A DNA stretch of 41,418 bases. It comes from CAZUNO01 sp964621445 [NCBI: Candidatus Hadarchaeota archaeon]. Lineage in GTDB: Archaea > CAYQAE01 > CAYVLA01. This document shows, piece by piece, positions 1 to 7,787 of this stretch. Location: contig CAZUNO010000019.1 in NCBI GenBank assembly GCA_964621445.1, forward strand, positions 1 to 41,418, read 5' to 3'. The translations under genes and the position numbers were made by a program. Position 1 is the stretch's first letter. Every line of letters begins with the position of its first letter. The notes beneath the pieces are model-generated. The model saw only the letters and a list, made by a program, of their open reading frames with translations. It was not told where the DNA came from and searched no databases.

Positions 1-18
1 TCTAACTGCCATTCAAGG

Positions 19-231
19 ATGGTTATTAAAGCGGAAAGGTTTGAGGACGCGGTCAATAGCTTGGCGGAGGTGATATCTAAACTTAGAGACAAGAACCAAA
101 GAATTGAGCTCGATGACCTGGCTAAACTGATGGGGAACGTTCTCAACACAACCGCTGGCACCAGGATGGGGCGTGCCAACGTAAGGCGCGTAAGGAGGGA
201 AATTCTGAGGCGTGCACGCACAAAGGTGTAA
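19..231 (+). CDS. Small basic helical protein of unknown function
   Basis: A 70-residue, Arg/Lys-rich, probably all-helical protein that I do not recognise. The ATG at 19 is the first start in the window, but the frame is open back to base 1, so the protein may begin upstream. The C-terminal third (RRVRREILRRARTKV) is strongly basic, which would suit nucleic-acid or ribosome binding, but that is inference only. It ends about 100 bases before the convergent tRNA-Ile gene. Confidence 0.55.
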   Translation: MVIKAERFEDAVNSLAEVISKLRDKNQRIELDDLAKLMGNVLNTTAGTRMGRANVRRVRREILRRARTKV

Positions 232-334
232 ACACAATTTTTTGGCCGCTTGCCAGCAAAATCGGAAGTGACTATAAAATTCGAAAAAATTTTCTCTTTA
301 AAAAGCCAAAGGGGTGTCCATTCGCCACAGTGAG

Positions 335-433
335 TGGGCCCGCGGGGATTTGAACCCCGGACCTTTCCCTGATGGCCTCGAACCATCTTCCGGTTATCAG
401 CCGAACGCTCTAACCAAGCTGAGCCACGGGCCC
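335..433 (-). tRNA. tRNA-Ile (GAU) with a 24-nt insertion near the variable region
   Basis: The minus strand folds as a tRNA: acceptor GGGCCCG/CGGGCCC, D-arm GCUC/GAGC, anticodon loop CUGAUAA (GAU, Ile) and T-arm CGGGG-UUCAAAU-CCCCG, with discriminator A at 335 and no encoded CCA. Between the anticodon stem and T stem there are 24 bases too many. Removing them leaves a standard 75-nt tRNA-Ile. The insertion carries a 5-bp hairpin (GAUGG/CCAUC). A direct repeat GGAA at its ends makes the boundaries ambiguous. Confidence 0.9.
365..388 (-). other. Probable non-canonical tRNA-Ile intron (24 nt)
   Basis: This placement puts the intron at 43/44 and leaves stem UUCGG/CCGGA and variable loop AGGUC. 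The bulges would be GA^A and AA^A, but the central helix has only two G-C pairs flanked by A-G mismatches. The BHB is therefore weaker than in the other tRNAs here. An equivalent placement at 367-390 gives stem CCGAA. Confidence 0.6.
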
Positions 434-460
434 TGAACCCGAATCTGGCGTGGCGTTCAA

Positions 461-470
461 TAAAAATATG
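461..470 (-). promoter_or_regulatory. TATA box for tRNA-Ile
   Basis: Read on the minus strand this is CATATTTTTA, 28-37 nt upstream of the tRNA 5' end at 433, the usual distance for an archaeal TATA element. Confidence 0.5.
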
Positions 471-555
471 TTGTGGACGCCCCGTTACATACCGTGGGCT
501 GCCTCTTAGGCAATACCTTTTAGCGTGGGCTCTGAATCAAAGGCACGGTGACTGC

Positions 556-1086
556 ATGAACGTGGAGGATATCAAGAAAGCCATCAGAACCATTCCGGAC
601 TTCCCGGAGGAGGGCGTCATGTTTCGGGACATTACAACCCTGGTCCAGGATTATGACGCCTTCAGGTACACCATAAAGAAGCTCGCCAGCATCTTTCTTG
701 ACAGCGATATCGACGTTGTGGTCGGAATAGAGTCCAGGGGCTTCATAATTGGGGCTCCACTGGCCCTTGAGCTGTGCGCGGGCTTTGTTCCCGCCCGAAA
801 GCCGGGGAAGTTGCCCTATGAAACGGTGAAGAAGGAGTACCAGACGGAGTATAGCCGGGACTCGGTGGAGATGCACAGGGACGCCATAAAACCCGGCCAG
901 AGGGTTCTCATGGTGGATGACCTGATCGCTACCGGCGGAACCATGAAGGCCTCCATAGAGCTGGTGGAGGAGTTAAAGGGAGACATAGTGGGCGTGGCGC
1001 TGGTTGTAGACCTCCCGGACCTTCATGGTAAGGAGAAGATTGATGACTACGACGTTATTACCCTGGTCGAATTCGAAGGCGACTAA
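556..1086 (+). CDS. apt: Adenine phosphoribosyltransferase
   Basis: Converts adenine and PRPP to AMP and pyrophosphate (purine salvage, cytosolic). The 176-residue length is normal for APRT. The family segment GIESRGFIIGAPLA is present, and the PRPP-binding loop VLMVDDLIATGGT lies near residue 118. The chosen ATG at 556 has GGTGA about 7 nt upstream as a Shine-Dalgarno match. The gene stands alone, convergent with the downstream methyltransferase. Its function is secure by family. Some archaeal homologues have altered base specificity, which cannot be judged from sequence. Confidence 0.95.
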   Translation: MNVEDIKKAIRTIPDFPEEGVMFRDITTLVQDYDAFRYTIKKLASIFLDSDIDVVVGIESRGFIIGAPLALELCAGFVPARKPGKLPYETVKKEYQTEYSRDSVEMHRDAIKPGQRVLMVDDLIATGGTMKASIELVEELKGDIVGVALVVDLPDLHGKEKIDDYDVITLVEFEGD

Positions 1087-1123
1087 CGTCAAGAATAAAA
1101 TTTACGGGATAAGGCCCCATCAC

Positions 1124-1771
1124 TCAGGACTTTTCGAAGAGCAGCCAGATCCCTAGGCCGGTTTCGGGATCGCTTGCCGGCAATCCTCCCTCCCCGACGA
1201 CCCGGAAATCTCGAAGACCGGCCTTCTTGGCCCACCGCCGAAATGTCCCCGGGCTGCGGTCATGTCGAAATTTCCGAAATTTCTCAGGGCCGCGTTTACG
1301 CTGTTCCTTTCTCTGACGCTTGATGAACATCTGCCGCGCCCATTTGGGGTACGAACTTCCGAGACCCCCTCCGATCATCGCCTTTCCACCCGCACTCAGG
1401 ACCCGATTGGCCTCCCGGATTCCGGCCGGCCGGTTCTCCCAGAAGAAGACAGAACCTCGGCTAACAACAAGGTCCACCGATCCCTCGGCGAATGGCAGAT
1501 ATTCAGCCCGCGCTAAAACCGCCAGCATACGTCCGCTATGTCTGGATTGGTGTGACTTGGACAAGGCACGTGAGAGGGCTTTGGGGCTGGGGTCAACGAG
1601 TATGAAGAGGCTTTTGGATATCCGGGCAAGGGCACGGGTCACCGGTCCGTCTCCGGAGCCAAGGTCCATCCACCTTCCATCTCTCGGGTTGCACATCTCG
1701 ACCACGTCACGCGCGACATGCCGGTAGTGGTCGGGCAACTCCTCCCTTGACCTCTTCATGTCCGGAACCAT
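1124..1771 (-). CDS. Class I SAM-dependent methyltransferase
   Basis: A 215-residue Rossmann-fold methyltransferase of unknown substrate. Motif I is WMDLGSGDGPVTRAL (about residues 34-48), followed by an acidic beta2 end (ILVDPS) and a motif IV-like stretch (SVDLVVSRGSVFFW). NRVLSAGGKAMIGGG is the post-motif common in small-molecule methyltransferases. The middle is basic (KRQRKEQRKRG), which could contact nucleic acid or an acidic partner. ATG at 1771 is the start; another ATG follows four codons later. Confidence 0.8.
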   Translation of the reverse strand: MVPDMKRSREELPDHYRHVARDVVEMCNPRDGRWMDLGSGDGPVTRALARISKSLFILVDPSPKALSRALSKSHQSRHSGRMLAVLARAEYLPFAEGSVDLVVSRGSVFFWENRPAGIREANRVLSAGGKAMIGGGLGSSYPKWARQMFIKRQRKEQRKRGPEKFRKFRHDRSPGTFRRWAKKAGLRDFRVVGEGGLPASDPETGLGIWLLFEKS

Positions 1772-1828
1772 CTTGAAGCTCTACTCCGATCTCTTGTGAC
1801 CTAACTCAGGTTAAATGGGTTTTCGCGA

Positions 1829-2437
1829 TCATACGGATTCGGATTCCCGGCACAGTTCATGTCCCTGCTGCCTCTCCTCCGGAGTCATGTTGGCGACCCA
1901 AAGCAGGTAGTCCATCTCCTCTTCGCCGACGCTGGACAACGTCGTGGCGAGGGTGACGTTCTGCGGGGTGTAACGCAGAGGGGGAGAGGTTCGACAGTCG
2001 AAGAGGATTACGTCCGGCTCCCGGACGGCTACGAAGACCCCTGATTGATGCGATATCTCCCGGTAGCCGGGCTCTTGCCCCTCCCTCCTCTCCCAGTGAA
2101 CCTTGACATACGGAGGGCTGTCCTCCTCGACGCCGATTATTACGTGGTGCTCGTCGTCCTGCAGGTTGACCATGACCCTCTCACCCAGTCTGACCCTATA
2201 CCTCCTAGTCCAGGTGGAGTCCCCGCAGGGCGAGGTGTCGTTGTAGACCACATCCAGGCCGCCGTTGCTGTAGGAGAGGGTCATATTGGAGCCTGCTATA
2301 TCCCGGGCTTCAGGAGGGGCATCGATCTCAACCTTCACCATACCCTCCAACGTGCCGCCGCTGGTCAACCTGTAGGCCAAGATGGCTCCACCCACGAGGC
2401 ATGCGCACAGGGTCACCAACAACAATCTGCGGCTCAT
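1829..2437 (-). CDS. Signal-anchored extracytoplasmic protein of unknown function
   Basis: A 202-residue protein with an N-terminal hydrophobic segment (about residues 4-24) and a polar remainder, so probably a membrane-anchored external domain. Several cysteines (in PCGDSTW, FDCRTS and HELCRE) could form disulfides. I recognise no family. Its ATG lies inside the last codons of the upstream gene (4-base ATGA overlap at 2434-2437), so the two are translationally coupled and probably work together. Confidence 0.7.
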   Translation of the reverse strand: MSRRLLLVTLCACLVGGAILAYRLTSGGTLEGMVKVEIDAPPEARDIAGSNMTLSYSNGGLDVVYNDTSPCGDSTWTRRYRVRLGERVMVNLQDDEHHVIIGVEEDSPPYVKVHWERREGQEPGYREISHQSGVFVAVREPDVILFDCRTSPPLRYTPQNVTLATTLSSVGEEEMDYLLWVANMTPEERQQGHELCRESESV

Positions 2438-3045
2438 GGCGCCACCTCACAAATCTGGTCAGCTGGCAACTTTCCGCCGCCCTTAAGGTAGTTGGCGTAT
2501 CTTCGTCGTGATAGAAGCCACCCGGCTATGAACAGGGGAGGATAGATCAGCGCTCTAGAAGCATACTGAGGATAGGGAAATGTGTAGTCGAAGAGGATGG
2601 AGATCACTAGTCTGGGGACAAAGGCGAGCTCAACGATTACCGGTGAGAGCCAGATCATCCACTCGATGCCGCCAACTTTCCTATACGCATTCACTGTGGC
2701 GACTATAGCCAACATGCTTGCCAGCAGGCGGAAGGTCAGAAACGTATGGGGGGTGAAGGGATTGGTGATTAGAATGTAGAATGATGCCAGGGACAACATG
2801 ATGGCTCCACCTGAGGAGATATAGGGGGAGAGATGGATGGCCAAGAGGTTGCTGCGGTGCCAAAGATAGAGCGAGGCCAGAAGAAACAGCACAGTCACCC
2901 ATGGCCAGAGGAGATGTTCAAGCGAAGGGTCTTCGTAGCGGAGGCTGCTTTGCCAGATATAGAGTGATGCAAGAAGACACAGAATGGCTGCAACCACCCA
3001 GACGTACCGGGATCTCGATCTGTCCCAACCCAAGCCTAACCTCAA
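2434..3045 (-). CDS. Six-helix membrane protein of unknown function
   Basis: A 203-residue protein with about six predicted membrane helices (near residues 14-30, 45-62, 78-95, 105-120, 128-150 and 165-178) and a short basic loop before the C-terminus. No family is recognised. The first start is TTG at 3045. It is the first gene of a two-gene unit and overlaps the following anchored protein by four bases, suggesting a membrane partner pair. Confidence 0.7.
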   Translation of the reverse strand: MRLGLGWDRSRSRYVWVVAAILCLLASLYIWQSSLRYEDPSLEHLLWPWVTVLFLLASLYLWHRSNLLAIHLSPYISSGGAIMLSLASFYILITNPFTPHTFLTFRLLASMLAIVATVNAYRKVGGIEWMIWLSPVIVELAFVPRLVISILFDYTFPYPQYASRALIYPPLFIAGWLLSRRRYANYLKGGGKLPADQICEVAP

Positions 3046-3215
3046 GCGGTCTCATCTGATTGGAGAGTGCGGTTGTACGGCAGGTGCAGACGATCTCTCG
3101 CGGCTTCCCGTGTTCTAAGGATCATGGCGCCCCCTTGGCCATGGAGACAGCTTGGCGATTGTTGGGCATCCGGTCAATATAAACCTTCGTCGATTCTGGT
3201 CGCGTCCTACTCACC

Positions 3216-3798
3216 CTATGACTGGGGCTCCATGATCAGCCCCATGAAGGATATGGCACCCGATTGGTTGTCCCTGATAACCAGGAAGAACGGCCTATCC
3301 ACCTTATATGGAACTGTGCCTTGGGCCCGGCCCTCAGCGTGTTGACAACGGTTGTCGCTCCCGCAGCCTCCGTCCCTCTCTCTTTGACGTCGATGACCGC
3401 CCTCTGGTCGACGAAATCAATCCGGGTCTCGGTATCGCTCATCGCAGTGAAGTCTGCGCCCGGTTTGAAGACTATTTCCACGCCCAGGTTCCTCAATGCC
3501 TGGTTAAGCCTCTTGGCGAACTCCAATCGGAACCTGGGCAGCAACACCGTTCCCGTCAGCTCTTGGAAACCATCCATCCGTAGCTCACCCAAAACCAGTC
3601 GTCAATGAAATCGTCCATATCGCCGGGCAGCTAGATGTACATCCTCAGCCTTCCGGACTCGCCGTAGGGAAGTTCCACTGCCTCGTAGTCGGGGGTCTTC
3701 AGGTATCCGAACTCCTGGGCCTCCTCCAGCCCCATCATGGGGACCATCTTCTTGGAGCCGTCCGGAGTTCTATAAGGAGCCGGATTTCGAGATATCAT
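3216..3798 (-). pseudogene. Decayed serpin (serine protease inhibitor), C-terminal half
   Basis: The minus strand encodes recognisable serpin pieces in three frames: a segment ending VPMMGLEEAQEFGYLKTPDY then AVELPYGES and RLRMYI, an in-frame TAG, a frameshift, TGTVLLPRFRLEFAKRLNQA with the reactive-loop hinge (ERGTEAAGATTVV), another frameshift, and RPFFLVIRDNQSGA through FMGLIMEPQS to the stop at 3216. These match the second half of a serpin. The N-terminal half (about 200 residues) is absent, because tRNA-Ala begins just beyond. With one nonsense codon, two frameshifts and the truncation, it should not be functional. Confidence 0.85.
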
Positions 3799-3805
3799 TT
3801 AAGAG
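3794..3805 (+). promoter_or_regulatory. Possible TATA box for tRNA-Ala
   Basis: ATCATTTAAGAG lies 26-37 nt upstream of the tRNA 5' end at 3831. Position fits; the sequence match is moderate. Confidence 0.35.
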
Positions 3806-3864
3806 AGAAAGAGACCCCGGTGTAACCGATGGGCCGATAGCTCAGCCCGGTAGAGCACCGCCTT

Positions 3865-3885
3865 AGGGGCATCTGCCTCGGCGAA
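3865..3885 (+). other. tRNA-Ala intron 1 (21 nt, position 33/34)
   Basis: Bulges are UU^A and AA^C. The central helix is CGCC (exon) with GGCG (intron 3' part), and the intron hairpin is GGGGC/GCCUC. The site is between U33 and the first anticodon base, not the canonical 37/38. Confidence 0.9.
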
Positions 3886-3905
3886 CGCACGGCGGGGGCC
3901 GCGGG

Positions 3906-3934
3906 ACGGGTCTGGAAATCCAGCCCCGCGCGAA
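3906..3934 (+). other. tRNA-Ala intron 2 (29 nt, T-arm position 53/54)
   Basis: Bulges are GG^A and AA^U. The central helix is CGCG with CGCG, and the intron hairpin is CGGG/CCCG plus CUGG/CCAG closed by AAAU. The intron splits the T stem from the T loop. Confidence 0.92.
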
Positions 3935-3975
3935 TTCAATTCCCGCTCGGTCCATCCCTTTTCCGGTGGAAGAAG

Positions 3976-3984
3976 TTATATTGG
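3976..3984 (+). promoter_or_regulatory. TATA box of a leaderless surface-protein gene
   Basis: TTATATTGG ends 20 nt before the GTG at 4004. This spacing predicts transcription starting at or next to the start codon and supports that start. Confidence 0.5.
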
Positions 3985-4003
3985 AAATTTCCCAGGCCAT
4001 AGC

Positions 4004-5206
4004 GTGGGCCGCTTAGCCATATGGGCTGCATTATCTATTTTCCTGATCCTCATATCAGTGATTAGCTGTCGCACCGATCGTGAAACCGGCCAGGTGAGGA
4101 TATTGTACATCGGGGAGGTGAACGCCAACGACGTCTACCGACTATGGCTACTGAGCGAGCCCCGTTTTTCAAGTAGCTATGTTCCCTGCGATGTTCAGAC
4201 CATGACCGTGAATGATGCCAAGAGGATGTGCCGCTTATATCTCCCCAGGACGGAGGAGGAGCTGTTCAGTAAGCACGACGCTGCCATTTTCAAGGACTTC
4301 ACGCCTGATGTACTGCCCCTGGAGACGATCGGATATTTCCAGAACTCCATCGAGAATGGACTTGGAATCGCGCTCATTGAATTCGTTTTCTGGGGAGGAA
4401 CCAACGATATTCCCAAGTGGCAGGCCCTTGATTTTTACCAGGTATTTCCTGCAAAGGTGGTCATTAACGATATCCCAGCAGCGGCCGGCAGGACCTATTA
4501 CCAGGTGATTAATGAGGACGGCCCCCTGGATCTCCCGGGCATAGAATCGGTGGCCATGAATGCTGGTCACCACGGAGATATGATTCCCAGACAGAACTCT
4601 ATAGTGGAGGCCAGGTGGAAGGGAAGAGGAACCCCGGCCATGGTCACCTCTAATTACGGCCAGGGAAACACCCTGCAGCTCGGTCACGGCTGGGACAACA
4701 TACCCAGCACCAGCCAATTAAATTACCGGTATATGATGGACTACATATTCAACCAGGTCTTTTACATCGCGGATCTTCCCTACCCCGAGGACCTCGAGAA
4801 GGTCCATACCATCAGGGATCTATTCGTCTCCTATAACACCCGCGAGAAGGCGACCATCGGGGTTCTGGAATTCGTCGAGACCTTCGGAGCGGACACCAGG
4901 GAAATCGAGCAGGACCTGGACCGGATCCAGGATCAATACGGGAATGCCGCCGTTGACTACAGATCATCCAGATACGATGAGGCACTGGAGACCCTAAGGG
5001 AAGTCATGAATGATCTCAGCAATCTGGATCAGAAGATGCTGGAGACCAAGGACCGGGCCTTGCTCTGGGTGTATTTCATTGAATGGGCAGGAGTGACCGG
5101 TACACTAATGGTGTGTGGTTTCCTTATCTGGAGTTTGATGGTAAAGAGAAGCCTTTACGCCGCCGTGGAAACCACGCGCATGGCCCAGGATGGAGAAAAA
5201 GGATAA
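4004..5206 (+). CDS. Membrane-anchored protein with GATase/ThuA-like domain (copy A)
   Basis: A 400-residue surface protein of unknown activity. A hydrophobic N-terminus ends at LISVISC, resembling a lipobox with Cys22. The next about 230 residues (ILYIGEV start, Gly-rich AIFKDFTPDVL region, NYGQGNTLQLGHGWDN) look like the class I glutamine-amidotransferase/ThuA-like fold often found in such proteins; that is inference. A helical, coiled-coil-like stretch (about 290-350) precedes one C-terminal membrane helix (about 355-385) introduced by RALLWVYFIEW. The gene at 25941-27184 is a paralogue with the same plan. GTG at 4004 is chosen for signal and TATA spacing. Confidence 0.75.
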   Translation: MGRLAIWAALSIFLILISVISCRTDRETGQVRILYIGEVNANDVYRLWLLSEPRFSSSYVPCDVQTMTVNDAKRMCRLYLPRTEEELFSKHDAAIFKDFTPDVLPLETIGYFQNSIENGLGIALIEFVFWGGTNDIPKWQALDFYQVFPAKVVINDIPAAAGRTYYQVINEDGPLDLPGIESVAMNAGHHGDMIPRQNSIVEARWKGRGTPAMVTSNYGQGNTLQLGHGWDNIPSTSQLNYRYMMDYIFNQVFYIADLPYPEDLEKVHTIRDLFVSYNTREKATIGVLEFVETFGADTREIEQDLDRIQDQYGNAAVDYRSSRYDEALETLREVMNDLSNLDQKMLETKDRALLWVYFIEWAGVTGTLMVCGFLIWSLMVKRSLYAAVETTRMAQDGEKG

Positions 5207-6322
5207 TCAGGTCTGGAGCCAGTTGGCCCTTCTGCCTATCTGAGCTATCTTCACGAAGAATGAACCGATGATGAGCCCGATTAGGGCCGTAAATACCAGT
5301 CCAGTCAGGTTCTCCTCGGGGCTTATTACAAAGTTAAATGCGTGACGTAGGACGCTGAGAAAGATTATGAGGGATGTTCCCAGTACCAGGTAATTCCACA
5401 TCCTAACGTCCTTCATGAAGTAGTCGTCTAGCATCTTTCCAAACACGGTCAATATGACCATGGTCATTATGAAGGGAAATGCGTGGATCGTATAGAGCTG
5501 TAGTACAAACTCCACCGTTAACTGCTCCGCATTCAGGGATTGATAGATGACCATTACGGCGGCCACGATTCCTAGGAGGATGGAGGTTAGATAGCTATAG
5601 AAGGTCAAACGCCCCTCGGACCCCGCCTGCTTCAGGTTAATGTAGATGGCCTTGGTGTATTCAACCAGGGTTGAAAGATGCTCGTCGAGGCCAAAACCAA
5701 CGATGAAGGCGTACCCCCCAAGAACGAGAAGGATGGCAACCGGTCCCACCCACCATTCCGCGTTATATATGCTGGCCAGTGCGAATATGACCAGGGCCAG
5801 CCCGGGAAGGCCAAGGAATATCCTGGCCCTATGGGGATCGGACGCGATCTCCGACAGGTAGCGGGTTATTATTAGGTAGGTCTCCTCCAATCCCTCGTCC
5901 TGCTTTACCACCACTCGCTCGGTGGCAACCAGATTTGCCTTCTCACGGATCAGGGGTATCACCTCCTCGTCCTCAAGACCATCGGAGACGAAGATGGTTT
6001 CATCGGGATCGACCTCCTCCAGAACTCCATCCAGCTGCCTGGATATCCTTATGTCGGACTCAACTCCCACCTCGTTATGACCGATCAGGGTCACTACCGT
6101 GGTCTGGATGTCCTCCCCGTCCTTCACCGATTTTTTCTCTATGGAGTCAGCTAGACCTACGGCTCGGAATATGGAGTTGATGTCGCTGTCCTCCGCATCG
6201 ACCAGGCCCAGCTGTGTCGCGGCCTTGACGTTTTCCTCTCTGCCTATGATGGGGCCCGCAACATGCGCCTTCTTTTCCAGGTCCCCGTCGCGGTCGACGC
6301 AGAGAACCATGATTTTCTTCAA
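5207..6322 (-). CDS. DUF373 family membrane protein
   Basis: A 371-residue protein matching the archaeal DUF373 family. A soluble N-terminal domain (about 1-150) begins IMVLCVDRDGDLEKKA and contains TVVTLIGHNEVGVESDI. About seven membrane helices follow (about 165-371). The biochemical role is unknown; wide archaeal conservation is family knowledge. TTG at 6322 is preceded by GGAG at suitable spacing; ATG at 6310 is the alternative. It converges on copy A with no gap and is divergent from the dehydratase operon. Confidence 0.85.
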   Translation of the reverse strand: MKKIMVLCVDRDGDLEKKAHVAGPIIGREENVKAATQLGLVDAEDSDINSIFRAVGLADSIEKKSVKDGEDIQTTVVTLIGHNEVGVESDIRISRQLDGVLEEVDPDETIFVSDGLEDEEVIPLIREKANLVATERVVVKQDEGLEETYLIITRYLSEIASDPHRARIFLGLPGLALVIFALASIYNAEWWVGPVAILLVLGGYAFIVGFGLDEHLSTLVEYTKAIYINLKQAGSEGRLTFYSYLTSILLGIVAAVMVIYQSLNAEQLTVEFVLQLYTIHAFPFIMTMVILTVFGKMLDDYFMKDVRMWNYLVLGTSLIIFLSVLRHAFNFVISPEENLTGLVFTALIGLIIGSFFVKIAQIGRRANWLQT

Positions 6323-6450
6323 GGAACTCCGCCAAACTGTTTATGGTTGTTCTGAAAATCTGATAAAGGTTTCTCAGGGTTTATCCTACCGATCGTGAGA
6401 AGGGCGGGACTGATCCTTTCATGGTCGCCGAGGCAAGACTTGTGTGAAGG

Positions 6451-6461
6451 AAATAATTTTA
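6451..6461 (+). promoter_or_regulatory. TATA-like element of the dehydratase operon
   Basis: AAATAATTTTA lies 64-74 nt upstream of the ATG at 6525, in the divergent intergenic region. A transcript would start near 6485 with a leader of about 40 nt. Confidence 0.4.
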
Positions 6462-6466
6462 TGACC

Positions 6467-6474
6467 GTCCGGAC
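6467..6474 (+). promoter_or_regulatory. Perfect 8-bp palindrome, possible operator
   Basis: GTCCGGAC sits just downstream of the TATA-like element, where a bound regulator could block initiation. Eight bases can pair by chance, so this is tentative. Confidence 0.25.
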
Positions 6475-6524
6475 AGGGAGCGTCGGCGAGTTCTTTGCAG
6501 AAAAGAGTCTTTCCCACGGGCGGA

Positions 6525-7787
6525 ATGACCATTACCGAAAAGATCCTGGCCTATTCTTCCGGGGAGGAGAGGGTCGAGCCTGGCCAAATAGTGGAGTCGA
6601 GACTGGATCTACTGTTGGTCAATGATGTTACCGGGCCGTTGGCCATAGATCAGTTCGAGAGAATAGGTGTGGATAGCGTCTTCGATAAGCAGAGAATCGC
6701 TCTGGTCCAGGACCACTACGCACCCAACAAGGATATAAAGTCCGCCGAGCAGTGCAAGTCACTTCGGGAATTTTCCCACCGCATGGAAATCGAGAACTTC
6801 TGGGAGATTGGGAGGTGTGGAATCGAACACGTCCTGCTCCCCGAGAGCGGTCTGGTCCAGCCCGGGATGACCATAATTGGCGCCGATTCACATACCTGCA
6901 CCTACGGTGCATTTGGTGCCTTCTCCACGGGGGTGGGCTCCACCGAGGCAGCGGTGGGCATGGCCACAGGCAGGTGCTGGTTCAAGATTCCCGAATCCCA
7001 GCATCACCGGTTGGATGGTAAGTTGGGAAAAATGGTTACCAGCAAGGATGCCATACTGACCATCATTGGGGAAATCGGGGTTGACGGTGCCACCTACCAG
7101 GCCATGGAGTTCGCGGGTAGCGCGGTTGATGATATGACTCCCGACAGCAGGGCGACCATGTGTAACATGGCCATAGAGGCCGGTGCTAAGAATGGCATAG
7201 TTGCCCCCGATGATAGTACCAGGGATTATATCTCCGATGCGGTTGCAGATCCATATGAGTTTGAGAACCTATACAGCGATGACGGTTGCTCCTACCAGTC
7301 CCGGTACCAGCATGATGCGGGGGAGATGGAACCGGTGGTTTCAGCCCCGCCACTGCCATCAAACGTGATTCCGGCCCGGAAGGCAGAGGACGTCTCAATC
7401 GATCAGGCCTTCCTCGGGTCATGTACCAACGGAAAGCTAGAGGACCTGGCCTTAGCGGCCGATATATTGAGGGGGAGGAGCGTGGACCCCAAGGTTAGGA
7501 TGGTGGTGATACCGGCCACCTGGAAGATATACCGGCAGGCCATGGATGAGGGGTACATATCGACCTTCCTGGATGCCAAAGCCTGCGTCTCCTGTCCAAC
7601 CTGTGGTCCGTGTCTAGGGGGGCATATGGGTGTACTTGCGGAGGGAGAAACCTGCGTCAGCTCCACCAACAGGAATTTCGTGGGCAGGATGGGAAGTCCC
7701 AAGTCGGAGGTTTACCTGGCTTCACCGGCCACGGTCGCCGCAAGTGCCCTGACAGGCAGAATGACAGACCCGAGGACGATATCATGA
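6525..7787 (+). CDS. leuC: 3-isopropylmalate dehydratase / homoaconitase-type large subunit
   Basis: Aconitase-family large subunit (420 residues) that moves the hydroxyl of 2-isopropylmalate or a homologous acid by dehydration and hydration. Fe-S ligands are expected at Cys300 (LGSCTNGK), Cys360 and Cys363 (TCGPCLGG). GADSHTCTYGAFGAFSTGVG and the C-terminal GRMGSPKSEVYLASPATVAA are family motifs. ATG at 6525 (MTITEKILAYSS) matches the usual family start better than the upstream TTG at 6495. It overlaps the small subunit by four bases. Substrate could be isopropylmalate (leucine), homocitrate or a chain-elongation acid; no leuA-type gene is present to decide. Confidence 0.88.
   Translation: MTITEKILAYSSGEERVEPGQIVESRLDLLLVNDVTGPLAIDQFERIGVDSVFDKQRIALVQDHYAPNKDIKSAEQCKSLREFSHRMEIENFWEIGRCGIEHVLLPESGLVQPGMTIIGADSHTCTYGAFGAFSTGVGSTEAAVGMATGRCWFKIPESQHHRLDGKLGKMVTSKDAILTIIGEIGVDGATYQAMEFAGSAVDDMTPDSRATMCNMAIEAGAKNGIVAPDDSTRDYISDAVADPYEFENLYSDDGCSYQSRYQHDAGEMEPVVSAPPLPSNVIPARKAEDVSIDQAFLGSCTNGKLEDLALAADILRGRSVDPKVRMVVIPATWKIYRQAMDEGYISTFLDAKACVSCPTCGPCLGGHMGVLAEGETCVSSTNRNFVGRMGSPKSEVYLASPATVAASALTGRMTDPRTIS

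Larger units (their letters stand above)
3831..3954 (+). tRNA. tRNA-Ala (CGC) interrupted by two introns
   Basis: Removing 21 and 29 nt leaves a standard 74-nt tRNA: acceptor GGGCCGA/UCGGUCC with the tRNA-Ala identity pair G3-U70, D-arm GCUC/GAGC, anticodon stem CCGCC/GGCGG, loop UUCGCAC (CGC), variable loop GGGCC, T-arm GCGGG-UUCAAUU-CCCGC and discriminator A. Both introns give a BHB with a 4-bp central helix and 3-nt bulges cut after the second base. No CCA is encoded. Confidence 0.95.

Noticed and set aside
3600-3660. In-frame TAG in the serpin as a pyrrolysine codon
   Set aside because: Two frameshifts and loss of the first half show plain decay; serpins do not use pyrrolysine.
3863-3890. 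Reading the unspliced loop as anticodon AGG (Pro) or UAG (Leu)
   Set aside because: The G3-U70 pair, loop UUCGCAC and matching BHB all support Ala(CGC) after splicing; the tRNA also lacks a Leu-type long variable arm.
7610-7783. N-terminal extension of the dehydratase small subunit in the same frame
   Set aside because: It overlaps the large-subunit C-terminus; the family start is at ATG 7784 with an ATGA overlap.
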